A DNA stretch of 64,000 bases from Hyphomicrobiales bacterium. GTDB lineage: Bacteria > Pseudomonadota > Alphaproteobacteria > Rhizobiales > Rhizobiaceae. Positions within the stretch are counted from its first letter, which is position 1. Every line of letters starts with the position of its first letter. The position numbers and the translations under genes were made by a program. This document shows positions 49,517 through 58,883 of this stretch, one piece after another. The notes beneath the pieces are model-generated. The model was not told the DNA's origin, searched no databases, and saw only the letters and a program-made list of their open reading frames with translations. The stretch covers positions 124,001 to 188,000 of the forward strand of contig UEHQ01000008.1 of NCBI GenBank assembly GCA_900489925.1, in the 5' to 3' direction.

Positions 49517-49550
49517 ACTATAGATTGCACAACCCGAAATGCAATCTATA
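49517..49550 (-). promoter_or_regulatory. Promoter overlapped by an 11-bp perfect dyad
   Basis: TATAGATTGCA (49519-29) and TGCAATCTATA (49540-50) are exact inverted repeats with a 10-base spacer. On the minus strand a -35 TTGCAT (49539-44) and a -10 TATAGT (49517-22) are 16 bases apart and fall within the two arms. This is the layout expected of an operator whose binding protein blocks RNA polymerase. It faces the lipoprotein operon. The sequence is not like the Zur boxes nearby, so another regulator is expected. Confidence 0.6.
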
Positions 49551-49613
49551 ATTTCAAATCGAAATAATACACCAATTAGATGCATACGATTGCAAGTGAT
49601 CCTGCGACAGCGG

Positions 49614-50012
49614 CTATGCCGCGCAAGCCTCGCAAAGCCCGCGGATCTCGATCGTCGTCTTCTCGGCCTTGAACTTCTTGCCGCGCGTCCAGTCCATCAG
49701 GCGATGGTCGACCTCGTGGTCATGGAATTCCATCACCTGGCCGCAGCTCTCGCAGATGGCGAAGGCGACGATGCCGTGGCTGTGGCAATTCTCGCCGGGG
49801 TGCGCGCAGGCGACGAAGGAGTTGATGCTCTCGAGCCGGTGCACGACACCATATTCGAGCAGCTTCTCCAGCGCCCGGTAGACCTGCAGCGGCGCGCGAA
49901 AACCGTGGTCGCGCAGTTTGTCGAGGATCGTATAGGCGCTGAGCGGGCCGTCGGCCTTTTCGAGAACGTCGAAGACAAGCGCCTGGTTCTTGGTCAGTGC
50001 GGGTGCGCTCAT
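49614..50012 (-). CDS. zur: Fur-family zinc uptake regulator Zur
   Basis: 132 residues from ATG 50012, which overlaps the znuB stop by four bases. Winged helix (AYTILDKLRDHGFRAPLQVYRALEKL) and the metal-binding half with ACAHPGENCHSHGIVAFAICESCGQVMEFHDHEV, plus the final CEACAA: the CxxC pairs and His set of Zur. With zinc bound it represses the znu genes. Being last in znuC-znuB-zur, it should be under its own control. Fur and Mur are excluded by the context and cysteine pattern. Confidence 0.93.
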   Translation of the reverse strand: MSAPALTKNQALVFDVLEKADGPLSAYTILDKLRDHGFRAPLQVYRALEKLLEYGVVHRLESINSFVACAHPGENCHSHGIVAFAICESCGQVMEFHDHEVDHRLMDWTRGKKFKAEKTTIEIRGLCEACAA

Positions 50013-50827
50013 GAGCCTTGTCCTTCCGTGGCGGCCTGGCCACGCCCGAGCTTGGGCAGCAGGCTGAGAATGAAGAGAATGAGGGCCGCGACCACGATCG
50101 TTGGTCCCGACGGCGTGTCGTAGGTGAGCGAGCCGAACAACCCGCCGACCACGGCAACCGCTCCGATCAGCGAGGCGAGCACCGCCATGATCTCGGGCGT
50201 CGAGGAAAAACGCCGGGCAGCGGCGGCCGGAATGATCAGCAGCGAGGTGATCAGCATGATGCCGACGATCTTCATCGCGATCGCGATGACGACCGCCATC
50301 AGCAGCATGAAGAACAGCCGCGCCCGCTCCGGCTTCAAGCCCTCGGCCTCGGCAAGCTCGGGATTGACGGTCGAGGCAAGCAGCGGCCGCCACAGCCAGG
50401 CGATCGCACCGAGCACCAGAATGCCACCGCCCCAGATGAAGGCGATGTCGGCCTTGGAGACGGCGAGGATGTCGCCGAACAGGAAGGCGATGAGGTCGAT
50501 GCGCACCCACGTCATGAAGGCGACCATGACAAGCCCGATCGCCAGCGTCGCATGCGAGAGAATGCCGAGCAGCGCATCGGCCGACAGTGCCTGCCGCTTC
50601 TGCAGCAAGAGCAGCAGGATCGAGACGGCGGCCGCCACCACGAAGACCGAGAGCGTCAGGTTGAACTGCATCAGCAGCGACAGCGCCACGCCGAGCAGCG
50701 CCGAATGCGAGATCGTATCGCCGAAATAGGCCATGCGCCGCCAGATGATGAAGCAGCCAAGCGGCCCCGTGGTCAGCGCCAGGCCGACGCCGGCAATGAT
50801 GGCGCGGACGAAGAAATCGTCAAACAT
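50009..50827 (-). CDS. znuB: Zinc ABC transporter permease ZnuB
   Basis: 272 residues from ATG 50827, overlapping the znuC stop by eight bases; the longer frame upstream reads the His-rich znuC tail in another frame. Seven or eight membrane helices; WRRMAYFGDTISHSALLGVAL is the ABC-3 signature loop and AEAEGLKPERARLFFMLLMA the coupling region. Imports zinc with ZnuC and ZnuA. Confidence 0.94.
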   Translation of the reverse strand: MFDDFFVRAIIAGVGLALTTGPLGCFIIWRRMAYFGDTISHSALLGVALSLLMQFNLTLSVFVVAAAVSILLLLLQKRQALSADALLGILSHATLAIGLVMVAFMTWVRIDLIAFLFGDILAVSKADIAFIWGGGILVLGAIAWLWRPLLASTVNPELAEAEGLKPERARLFFMLLMAVVIAIAMKIVGIMLITSLLIIPAAAARRFSSTPEIMAVLASLIGAVAVVGGLFGSLTYDTPSGPTIVVAALILFILSLLPKLGRGQAATEGQGS

Positions 50828-51800
50828 GGCGCTCTCCCGCCGGATGCTTATGCCCGTGCCCGTCATCGGCCGTATGATGGTGGGCGTGGTCATGATGCGC
50901 ATGCCCGTGATCATGGCTCGCATGTCCGTGGTCATGAGAGTGCGCGGAATGACCGTGGCCCGCATGGTCATGACCAGCGTGATCATGGCCGTGGTGGTGG
51001 CCATCGTCAGGATGGCAATGGTCAGTCACCGAGCCATCCGCATGCAGAACGCGGCCATCTGGGAGATGCGTATGATCGTGATCATGACTATAGACGGCAA
51101 GCGACTGCGCCGCGCGGCTGCCGAACAGGCGCACATATTCGGCACTCTGCGTCACCGCCTGCGGCGTGCCCCGGCAGCAGACATGGCCGTTGAGGCAGAT
51201 CACAGTATCGGTCGCCGCCATGACGACATGCAGGTCGTGCGAAATCAGCAGGATCCCGCATCCCGTCGTGTTGCGGATCGTCTTGATCAGCTCGTAGATG
51301 GCGATCTCGCCGGAAAAATCGACGCCCTGCACCGGCTCGTCGAGTACCAGCAGATCCGGCTTGCGGGCAATGGCGCGCGCCATCAGCGCTCGCTGGAATT
51401 CGCCGCCGGAAAGATGCTGCACCTCGGCATTGATCATATGCGAAAGACCGACGGCATCGAGCGCCTCGTTCATGTCGCTTGCCGAAAGCGGCCCCGTCAG
51501 CGTCATCAGCCGGCGCACCGTCAGCGGCAGCGTCCAGTCGATGGCGAGCTTCTGCGGGACATAGCCGATCTTCAGGCCGGAGGCGCGCGTCACCTTGCCC
51601 TCGTCGGCCTTCATCACCCCGATCGCTGTCTTCACCGTCGTCGATTTGCCGGAGCCATTGGGGCCGATCAGCGTCACGATCTCGCCGCGCGAGACGGAAA
51701 AATCGACGCCGCGAACCAGCCAGCGGCCGTTTCTGCGGACACCGACATTGGAAAGCGAGACGAGCGGCCTCGCCTCGGAATTTGCGGGTAATGGCATCAT
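50820..51800 (-). CDS. znuC: Zinc ABC transporter ATP-binding protein ZnuC with His-rich tail
   Basis: 326 residues (ATG 51800; the next codon is also ATG). The ABC domain is in order: GPNGSGKSTTVK, LSGGEFQRAL, LLVLDEPVQGVD, ISHDLHVV. After about residue 239 comes an unusual tail of about 88 residues with about thirty histidines in HD and GH repeats, which could buffer zinc at the inner face. Divergent from znuA; two palindromes lie in between. First gene of znuC-znuB-zur. Confidence 0.94.
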   Translation of the reverse strand: MMPLPANSEARPLVSLSNVGVRRNGRWLVRGVDFSVSRGEIVTLIGPNGSGKSTTVKTAIGVMKADEGKVTRASGLKIGYVPQKLAIDWTLPLTVRRLMTLTGPLSASDMNEALDAVGLSHMINAEVQHLSGGEFQRALMARAIARKPDLLVLDEPVQGVDFSGEIAIYELIKTIRNTTGCGILLISHDLHVVMAATDTVICLNGHVCCRGTPQAVTQSAEYVRLFGSRAAQSLAVYSHDHDHTHLPDGRVLHADGSVTDHCHPDDGHHHGHDHAGHDHAGHGHSAHSHDHGHASHDHGHAHHDHAHHHTADDGHGHKHPAGERHV

Positions 51801-51836
51801 TTTTCCGAAAGTGCTGTTGCGCCCTGCTATCGCACA

Positions 51837-51851
51837 CGTTATAGCATAACG
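51837..51851. promoter_or_regulatory. Palindrome in the znuC/znuA intergenic region
   Basis: CGTTAT and ATAACG pair around AGC. It shares the TTAT/ATAA core with the Zur boxes and is nearer to znuC. It may be a second, weaker Zur site controlling znuC-znuB-zur. Confidence 0.5.
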
Positions 51852-51859
51852 CAATTGAT

Positions 51860-51872
51860 GTAATAACATTAC
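51860..51872. promoter_or_regulatory. Zur box between znuC and znuA
   Basis: GTAAT and ATTAC around AAC, with the ATAACATTA core shared with the site in front of the CobW-family gene at 53005. It is three bases from the first ATG in the znuA frame, which supports the later start at 51899. Confidence 0.75.
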
Positions 51873-51898
51873 CTATGCAATTCAAGCGGAGCATGCAC

Positions 51899-52939
51899 AT
51901 GAAACTCGCGACCGGCCTTTCCCTGGCGCTACAAGGCCTCGCACTCCCGGCCCTCCTCCTTGCCGGCACGGCACACGGCGCCGACGCCCCCGTCGTCGTC
52001 ACTTCGATCAAGCCGGTGCATTCGCTGGTCTCCGCCATCATGCAGGGCGTCGGCACGCCGGAGCTGATCGTCGATGGCGCCGCTTCCCCGCACACCTACT
52101 CGATGAAGCCCTCCAACGCCAAGGCGCTGCAGGATGCCAAGGTGGTCTTCTGGGTCGGCCCGGGCATGGAAGCCTTCTTGGAAAAGCCGCTGGAAGCGCT
52201 CGGAGAGGATGCCAGCATCGCCGAACTCGACAAGGCACCGGGCTTGATCAAGCTCAAGTTCCGCGAAGGCGGCGCCTTCGAGGCGCATGACGACGGCGAT
52301 GAGGATCATGATGGCGATGCGCACGAAGCCGGCCATGACCATGCCGAAGAGACCGGTGGCCACGATCACGCCAAGGAAGCGGTCGGGCATGATCACGACC
52401 ATGACCACGGCCACGGCGCCTTCGACACCCATCTCTGGCTCGACCCCGAAAACGCCAAGGCCATGGCCGCCGAGATTACCACGACGCTTGTCGCCGCCGA
52501 CCCCGCCAACGCCCTTGCCTACCAGGCCAATGCCGAGGCGCTGAACGCCAAACTCGACGCGCTCGACAAGGAAATCTCCGGCATCGTGTCACCGGTCAAG
52601 GACAAGCCCTTCATCGTCTTCCACGACGCCTACCAGTATTTCGAAAACCGGTACAAGGTGCGCGTCGCCGGCTCGATCACCGTCAGCCCGGAAACCATTC
52701 CGGGCGCCGAGCGGATCGCCGAGATCCACAAGAAGGTGGCGGACCTCGGCGCAACCTGCGTCTTCGCCGAACCGCAGTTCCAGCCGCGTCTGGTCGATGT
52801 CGTGCTCGAGGGCACCAAGGCCAAGGCTGGCGTGCTCGATCCCGAAGCAGCAACGCTCGATGCCGGCCCGGATCTGTATTTCAAGCTGATGCGCGGGATC
52901 GCCAATAATCTCAAGGACTGCCTGTCACGCGAAAGCTGA
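51899..52939 (+). CDS. znuA: Zinc ABC transporter substrate-binding protein ZnuA
   Basis: 346 residues from ATG 51899; ATG 51875 abuts the Zur box, while CGGAG lies ten bases before 51899. The signal peptide (MKLATGLSLALQGLALPALL) ends AHGA. The mature part carries ASPHTYSMKPS, then a His/Asp-rich loop (about residues 125-175), then FDTHLWLDPENAK and VFHDAYQYFENRY: the His ligands of cluster A-I metal binders. Delivers zinc to ZnuB. Confidence 0.95.
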   Translation: MKLATGLSLALQGLALPALLLAGTAHGADAPVVVTSIKPVHSLVSAIMQGVGTPELIVDGAASPHTYSMKPSNAKALQDAKVVFWVGPGMEAFLEKPLEALGEDASIAELDKAPGLIKLKFREGGAFEAHDDGDEDHDGDAHEAGHDHAEETGGHDHAKEAVGHDHDHDHGHGAFDTHLWLDPENAKAMAAEITTTLVAADPANALAYQANAEALNAKLDALDKEISGIVSPVKDKPFIVFHDAYQYFENRYKVRVAGSITVSPETIPGAERIAEIHKKVADLGATCVFAEPQFQPRLVDVVLEGTKAKAGVLDPEAATLDAGPDLYFKLMRGIANNLKDCLSRES

Positions 52940-52960
52940 TACCAGCCCCACCGCATATCG

Positions 52961-52989
52961 AAAAAGGCGGGCACACAGTCCGCCTTTTT
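52961..52989 (+). terminator. Rho-independent terminator after znuA
   Basis: AAAAAGGCGG (52961-70) and CCGCCTTTTT (52980-89) form a ten-base stem with a T-run on both strands. It isolates znuA from the CobW-family operon, which starts 15 bases later with its own Zur box. Confidence 0.9.
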
Positions 52990-53004
52990 CAGATCAATTA
53001 ATGC

Positions 53005-53018
53005 AATGTTATAACATT
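53005..53018. promoter_or_regulatory. Zur box in front of the CobW-family gene
   Basis: AATGTTATAACATT, a perfect 14-bp palindrome of the Zur type, 14 bases before ATG 53033. This puts the GTPase operon under zinc control, as is usual for CobW-family metallochaperones. Confidence 0.85.
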
Positions 53019-53032
53019 AACTGGAGATCGCA

Positions 53033-54238
53033 ATGAACAGGAAACTGCCGGTCACCGTCCTCTCCGGCTTCCTCGGCGCCGGCAAGACGACGCTTCTGAA
53101 CCACATATTGGCGAACCGCGATGGCCTGCGCGTCGCCGTCATCGTCAACGACATGAGCGAGGTCAACATCGATGCCGCACTGGTGCGCGATGGCGGCGCC
53201 AACCTGTCGCGTACGGATGAGGCTTTGGTCGAGATGACCAACGGCTGCATCTGCTGCACGCTGCGCGACGACCTCCTGAAGGAGGTTCGCCAGCTCGCCG
53301 AGCAGAACCGCTTCGATTACCTGCTGATCGAATCCACGGGGATCGCCGAGCCGCTCCCCGTCGCCACCACCTTCGAGTTCCGCGATGAGGCCGGCATGAG
53401 CCTGTCCGACGTCGCCGAACTAGACACGATGGTCACCGTCGTCGATGCCGCCGGGCTGCTCGCCGACTACGCCTCAACCGATTTCCTCGGCGATCGCGGC
53501 GAGACGGCGGGTGATGGCGATGTCAGAACGGTGATCGACCTCTTGGTCGAGCAGATCGAGTTCGCCGACGTCGTCATCCTCAACAAGGTCGGCACCGCCA
53601 CCAGAGAACAGCTGCAGGCCGCCCGCCAGATCGTCGTCGGCCTCAACCCGGATGCCCGGCTGATCGAGGCCGATTTCGGCAAGCTCCGGCCGCAGGAAGT
53701 GCTCGGCACCGGCCTCTTCGACATCGACAAGGCCGAGACCCACCCGCTCTGGTACAAGGAAATGCATGGCTTCAACGACCATGTGCCGGAAACCGAGGAA
53801 TACGGCATCCGCTCCTTCGTCTATCGCGAGAAGCGCCCCTTCGATCCGGCCAAGCTGCAAAGTTTCTTCGACACCGCCTGGCCGGGCGTCGTGCGCGCCA
53901 AAGGCTTCTTCTGGCTCGCCACCCGTCCACATCATGTCGGCGAAGTCAGCCAGGCCGGCGCCATCCTGCGCACCAGCCGCATGGGCACATGGTGGTCGGC
54001 GGTCCCTCGTGAACGCTGGCCGACCGACCCGCGCTTCATGACCGCGATCGGACCCTATCTGCACCCTGTCTGGGGCGACCGCCGCCAGGAGATCGTCTTC
54101 ATCGGCGCCGACCCGATGGACGAAGCCTGGATCCGCGGGCGCCTCGACGCATGTCTCATCAACGCCGAGGAGTTCACTCCGGACAAGTGGCGCGACATGC
54201 CCGATCCCTTCGCCCGCTGGGGAGATCAGGCCGCATGA
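53033..54238 (+). CDS. CobW-family (G3E) zinc metallochaperone GTPase
   Basis: 401 residues. GTPase motifs [12 protein letters not shown] (P-loop), ESTGIAEP and NKVG. The metal site is CICC within [12 protein letters not shown]. The C-terminal domain holds [21 protein letters not shown]. Zur-controlled members of this family (ZigA/ZagA-like) deliver zinc to essential enzymes in zinc-poor conditions. GGAG lies before the ATG. The next small gene overlaps its stop. Confidence 0.9.
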   Translation: MNRKLPVTVLSGFLGAGKTTLLNHILANRDGLRVAVIVNDMSEVNIDAALVRDGGANLSRTDEALVEMTNGCICCTLRDDLLKEVRQLAEQNRFDYLLIESTGIAEPLPVATTFEFRDEAGMSLSDVAELDTMVTVVDAAGLLADYASTDFLGDRGETAGDGDVRTVIDLLVEQIEFADVVILNKVGTATREQLQAARQIVVGLNPDARLIEADFGKLRPQEVLGTGLFDIDKAETHPLWYKEMHGFNDHVPETEEYGIRSFVYREKRPFDPAKLQSFFDTAWPGVVRAKGFFWLATRPHHVGEVSQAGAILRTSRMGTWWSAVPRERWPTDPRFMTAIGPYLHPVWGDRRQEIVFIGADPMDEAWIRGRLDACLINAEEFTPDKWRDMPDPFARWGDQAA

Positions 54239-54405
54239 AGGCGCAAGCGATCAGGAGATATCAATGCGTCTGTGAGGAATGTGACCCGCTGCCGCCGATC
54301 GAGGGGCTGGCGGCACCGGTCGGAGAAGAACGCAAGCCACCCGCTGGGGTGCTTAGCAAGCTGGCAGCGCGGCTGGCGCGCAACACGGCGGAGCGCCAGA
54401 CATGA
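54235..54405 (+). CDS. Small CxxC protein coupled to the zinc GTPase
   Basis: 56 residues. The ATG overlaps the CobW-family stop (ATGA), with GGGGAG ten bases upstream. Residues 11-16 are CVCEEC, a compact possible metal site. A proline-rich stretch and an amphipathic basic helix ([19 protein letters not shown]) follow. No signal peptide and no family recognised. It is cotranscribed with a Zur-controlled gene and ends just before a terminator, so a role in zinc handling is likely but inferred. Confidence 0.65.
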   Translation: MKAQAIRRYQCVCEECDPLPPIEGLAAPVGEERKPPAGVLSKLAARLARNTAERQT

Positions 54406-54407
54406 AA

Positions 54408-54430
54408 AAGGGCGGCACGGAGCCGCCCTT
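54408..54430. terminator. Bidirectional terminator hairpin
   Basis: AAGGGCGGC (54408-16) and GCCGCCCTT (54422-30) with a five-base loop, flanked by an A-run on the left. It lies two bases after the small CxxC gene and between it and the convergent RcnB-like gene. Confidence 0.8.
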
Positions 54431-54452
54431 CTCGTCAATATCGGATCGCCGA

Positions 54453-54767
54453 TCAGCGGCCGATGATGATGTTGGAGATTACACCGTTGTTGATTCCGAT
54501 CAGCAGATAGTCGTTATCCGCACGCACCCAGCGATAGCCATGTGGCGGGGGCGACAGGCGATAACGGCGGTAGTCGCGAACATCCTGCACATGGCGCCGC
54601 TCTGCCGGCGTCATGCGATGACCGCGGGACCACTTGTACTTCGTGACGTGGACGTCCCGCTCAACGACGACAGGGCGCCGGTGATCCTGGGCACTGGCTT
54701 CAGTCGCCGCGACCAGCGGTGCAGCCAGGAACGAAGCGGACAGGAGAACGGCGAAGATCTTTTTCAT
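54453..54767 (-). CDS. RcnB-family periplasmic protein
   Basis: 104 residues. Signal peptide MKKIFAVLLSASFLAAPLVA ending EASA. The mature part is charged, with RGHRMTPAERRHVQDVRDY and the C-terminal YRLSPPPHGYRWVRADNDYLLI, the RcnB signature. RcnB in E. coli is linked to nickel/cobalt homeostasis; many alphaproteobacterial members are uncharacterised. GAGGAA precedes the ATG. Its convergent position next to the zinc genes may be accidental. Confidence 0.85.
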   Translation of the reverse strand: MKKIFAVLLSASFLAAPLVAATEASAQDHRRPVVVERDVHVTKYKWSRGHRMTPAERRHVQDVRDYRRYRLSPPPHGYRWVRADNDYLLIGINNGVISNIIIGR

Positions 54768-54890
54768 TGGGGTTTCCTCGTGTTGAACACGTCCGGAAAC
54801 TAGCCCCGAAATGATGAACCGAAACTGAAAGTTTGATTAAACTTCCGTAATGAAAACACATGCTTAAAAGATAATATTAAATTAGAAGAT

Positions 54891-54923
54891 GCGACATCGC
54901 CCCGCAATTCCAGGCGATGTCGC
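54891..54923 (-). terminator. Terminator after GH43
   Basis: GCGACATCGCC (54891-901) and GGCGATGTCGC (54913-23) are exact 11-base arms. On the minus strand an AT-rich stretch follows. It lies seven bases past the GH43 stop. Confidence 0.8.
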
Positions 54924-54930
54924 CGGTCAG

Positions 54931-56544
54931 TCATAGTTCCTCGTAATTGAACCAATCGAAATCAGCCGTCTTTGCGCGACCTGAGGTATCGAAGGCAAAG
55001 ACGCCGGCAAATGCGCCGGTAAACGATCCATGCTCGCCGCGTCCGCCCTCGTCAGAGACAACACCGGCATCCAGCACCGGCCCGATCGGTTGCCATGCCC
55101 CCTTGCCTTCCGTCTGCCAGAAGAACTGCAGATCATTGTCACGGATTTCCATGGACAGCTGAACGCGCCCCTCAGCAGGAAGCGCAACGCCGCTACCCGC
55201 CGGGAAGTCGAGGCGGCCGTGCGGATAATCGCCATTGCAGGAAAGGATCGTGACGCACCGACCCAGCTTTTCGTGCAGGGTCACGGCAACCGCGTAGAAC
55301 TTATGCCGGTTATAGTAGTGGGTCAGGCCGGCCACCTGCTGATAGGTGTCGGGATCGAACTCCACCACCGTTTCGGCCCGGAAACTGTGATGCTCCTGGC
55401 GCCGGGCGACCAGCGATTGCTCGAACCACGAACCGACGCTTTCGCGGGCAATGAGCCTCAGATGACCGGGGCGATCCGTCAGGTTGAAGATACGGTCCGG
55501 ATTCGGCGTACGCAGCCACTGGAAGTCGGACGGCAGCTTGCCGCCATCGAAGCTGTATTCGGTCCTGACGGGCTTCTCGACGGGAACTGCGCCGTTCAGT
55601 CCCGGAACGGTGACATCGGGAACAGTGGTACCGTTTTCCAGATATAGCCAGCCGTCGTCCTTCCAGACGCATTTCTGCAGGCTGGTTTCACGGCCGAGCG
55701 TACAACGGCGCTTCGGCGGCATGGGGCGACCACAAAGATGCGTGTGGTAGACCTGACCGTCCGGGGTCTCCACATACTGCCCATGCCCTGCTCGCTGCAG
55801 GATCGCTTCCGGATTATCCTTGGAGGTGATGAGGTGCATCTTCGGGTGCATCTCGTAGGGACCGTCGATGTCACGTGAACGCGCCATCGTCACCGCATGA
55901 TCGTAGCCGGTGCCGCCCTCTGCGGTCGTCAGGTAGTAATAGCCGTTGCGCTTGAAGAGATGCGGTCCTTCGACGAGACCGAGCGAGCTGCCGGCGAAGA
56001 TGTTCTTGATCGGCCCCTTCAGCGATTTCGTGGATGCGTCCCACTCCTGCATGAGGATGCCGTCGAAGGCCGGCGATTTCGGCGCGCCGCCAAAACTCTC
56101 GGTGCGGTGGTTCCACTGCATGTTCAGGAACCACTTGCGGCCGTCATCGTCATGGAACAGCGACGGGTCGAAGCCGGAAGAGTTCACGTAGATAGGCTCG
56201 GACCATTCGCCTTCGATGCTTGGCGAGGTCACGATGTAGTTGTGCGCGTCCTTGAAATTGCCGTCGAAGCGCTTGACGTCGGTATAAACCAGCCAGAACA
56301 ACCCGTCCGCATAGGACAGACAGGGCGCCCAGACGCCGCAACTATCGGGATTGCCGCGCATGTCGAGCTGCGACTGGCGCTCCAGCGGTCGCCGCACCAT
56401 CGTCCAGTTCACGAGGTCGCGTGAATGATGGATCTGGACGCCGGGATACCATTCGAAGGTCGAGGTGGCGATATAGTAGTCGTCCCCAACGCGGCAGATG
56501 GATGGATCCGGGTTGAAGCCCGGCAGGATCGGGTTGCGGATCAT
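54931..56544 (-). CDS. Glycoside hydrolase family 43 (beta-xylosidase/arabinofuranosidase-like)
   Basis: 537 residues. Five-bladed propeller: GFNPDPSICRV (base Asp13), FDPSLFHDDDG (pKa-setting Asp near 125) and GLVEGPHLFKR (acid Glu near 190). The C-terminal 190 residues form the beta-sandwich domain of XynB-type beta-xylosidases. No signal peptide, so it acts on imported oligosaccharides. A terminator separates it from the aldo/keto reductase gene upstream, so it has its own promoter in a 60-bp gap. Xylose or arabinose specificity cannot be told apart. Confidence 0.9.
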   Translation of the reverse strand: MIRNPILPGFNPDPSICRVGDDYYIATSTFEWYPGVQIHHSRDLVNWTMVRRPLERQSQLDMRGNPDSCGVWAPCLSYADGLFWLVYTDVKRFDGNFKDAHNYIVTSPSIEGEWSEPIYVNSSGFDPSLFHDDDGRKWFLNMQWNHRTESFGGAPKSPAFDGILMQEWDASTKSLKGPIKNIFAGSSLGLVEGPHLFKRNGYYYLTTAEGGTGYDHAVTMARSRDIDGPYEMHPKMHLITSKDNPEAILQRAGHGQYVETPDGQVYHTHLCGRPMPPKRRCTLGRETSLQKCVWKDDGWLYLENGTTVPDVTVPGLNGAVPVEKPVRTEYSFDGGKLPSDFQWLRTPNPDRIFNLTDRPGHLRLIARESVGSWFEQSLVARRQEHHSFRAETVVEFDPDTYQQVAGLTHYYNRHKFYAVAVTLHEKLGRCVTILSCNGDYPHGRLDFPAGSGVALPAEGRVQLSMEIRDNDLQFFWQTEGKGAWQPIGPVLDAGVVSDEGGRGEHGSFTGAFAGVFAFDTSGRAKTADFDWFNYEEL

Positions 56545-56604
56545 CGGTGAAATCTCCTCCCTGAAATAAGCAGGCAGCTTGCCGCACGTACATCAGACTC
56601 AATA

Positions 56605-56634
56605 GAAAAAACGCCCGGAAGGTTGTTCCGGGCG
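56605..56634 (-). terminator. Rho-independent terminator after the aldo/keto reductase
   Basis: CGCCCGGAA (56612-20) and TTCCGGGCG (56626-34) with a five-base loop, followed on the minus strand by six Ts. A strong terminator that ends the long sugar operon before GH43. Confidence 0.9.
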
Positions 56635-56641
56635 CTTCGGT

Positions 56642-57673
<1,032 letters not shown>

Positions 57674-57741
57674 TGTCTTCATCCCTCGTATAGAAACGGC
57701 GCGAGCTCGTCGCCCGCGCCGGACCATAGACCTTTAGGCAC

Positions 57742-58875
57742 TTACTTCAAGAGAGCCTGTGCCTCTTCGATGCCGAGTGCAGCCGGCTGCGTGCAGGTCG
57801 TCGTCAGCTCGATGAAACGGCCTTCCTCGCCCGACTTCAGGATCGATGTCATGACATCGACACCGTGCAGCGTGCGGTCAAGCGAGCAACGCGCATCGCG
57901 GCCCTCGATGATCGCCATCGCCATGTCGGCCAAACCCGCCGTGCGGTAGTTGGCGCGTGGTCCCTGCGGGCTCTCCTGGTTGAAGATACCGAAGGGATGC
58001 TCCCAGCCGTCGAGCGGCTTGATGTCCTTGTCCTTGCCGCTTGCCTCGACGACGCCGCCGAAGAAGTTCGGATCCGGCACGTAGAGCGAACCCTCGGTGC
58101 CGTAGAGCTCCATGTTGGCATGGCGGTGGGACCAGACGTCCCAGCTCGCGGTCAGCGTGACCGTCGCGCCGTTCACGAACTCCAAGATCGCCTGGATCGT
58201 CGTCGGCGTCTTCACCGGGATCACCTCGCCGTTGCGCGGCTCGCTGGTGATCGTGCGGGTCGGCGACGCCATGGAGGTCATCGCACCAACGCGCTTCACC
58301 GGTCCGATCAGGTTGATCAGGTTGGCGATGTAGTAAGGGCCGAGATCGAGGATCGGGCCGCCGCCGGGCAGGAAGAAGAAGTCCGGGTTCGGATGCCACA
58401 TTTCCATGCCCGGGCTCATGACATAGCACGCACCCGAGGTGACACGACCGATGCCGCCCTCGTCGATGTACTTGCGGGCCAGCTGATGCGCGCCGCCGAG
58501 GAAGGTGTCCGGCGCGCAACCGACGGAGAGGTTCTTCTCCTTGGCGATGCGGCGCAGCTCCTCACCCTGCTCGAGGGTGAGAACCAGCGGCTTTTCCGAA
58601 TAGACATGCTTGCCGGCTTCGAGGATCGACTTCGAAACCGGGAAATGCGCATCCGGGATGGTTAGGTTGACGACGACGTCGACCTCGTCATTGGCGAGAA
58701 GCTCGTCGATCGTCTGCGCCTTGACGCCGTATTCCTCGGCGCGGGCCTGGGCGGCCTGCATGTTGAGGTCGGCGCAGGCCACAACGTTGAGGCCCTTGAA
58801 CAGCGGGGCCAGCGAGAAGTAGGTGGTGGAGATGTTGCCGCATCCGATGATGCCGACGCCAAGTTCCTTGGTCAT
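57742..58875 (-). CDS. Gfo/Idh/MocA-family sugar oxidoreductase
   Basis: 377 residues. Rossmann start GVGIIGCGNISTTYF, followed by KHVYSEKPLVLTLEQ (the EKP motif) and GPILDLGPYYIANLINLIG, which carries the catalytic Asp/His-type dihydrofold site. These enzymes oxidise sugars, polyols or glycosides, often at C3. It is eight bases from the TIM-barrel isomerase gene, a pairing seen in keto-sugar pathways. Confidence 0.9.
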   Translation of the reverse strand: MTKELGVGIIGCGNISTTYFSLAPLFKGLNVVACADLNMQAAQARAEEYGVKAQTIDELLANDEVDVVVNLTIPDAHFPVSKSILEAGKHVYSEKPLVLTLEQGEELRRIAKEKNLSVGCAPDTFLGGAHQLARKYIDEGGIGRVTSGACYVMSPGMEMWHPNPDFFFLPGGGPILDLGPYYIANLINLIGPVKRVGAMTSMASPTRTITSEPRNGEVIPVKTPTTIQAILEFVNGATVTLTASWDVWSHRHANMELYGTEGSLYVPDPNFFGGVVEASGKDKDIKPLDGWEHPFGIFNQESPQGPRANYRTAGLADMAMAIIEGRDARCSLDRTLHGVDVMTSILKSGEEGRFIELTTTCTQPAALGIEEAQALLK

Positions 58876-58883
58876 GATGGTCC

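Noticed and set aside
50828..51004. N-terminal extension of znuB rich in Met and Thr
   Set aside because: It is the His-rich tail of znuC read in another frame. The ATG at 50827 gives a normal ZnuB.
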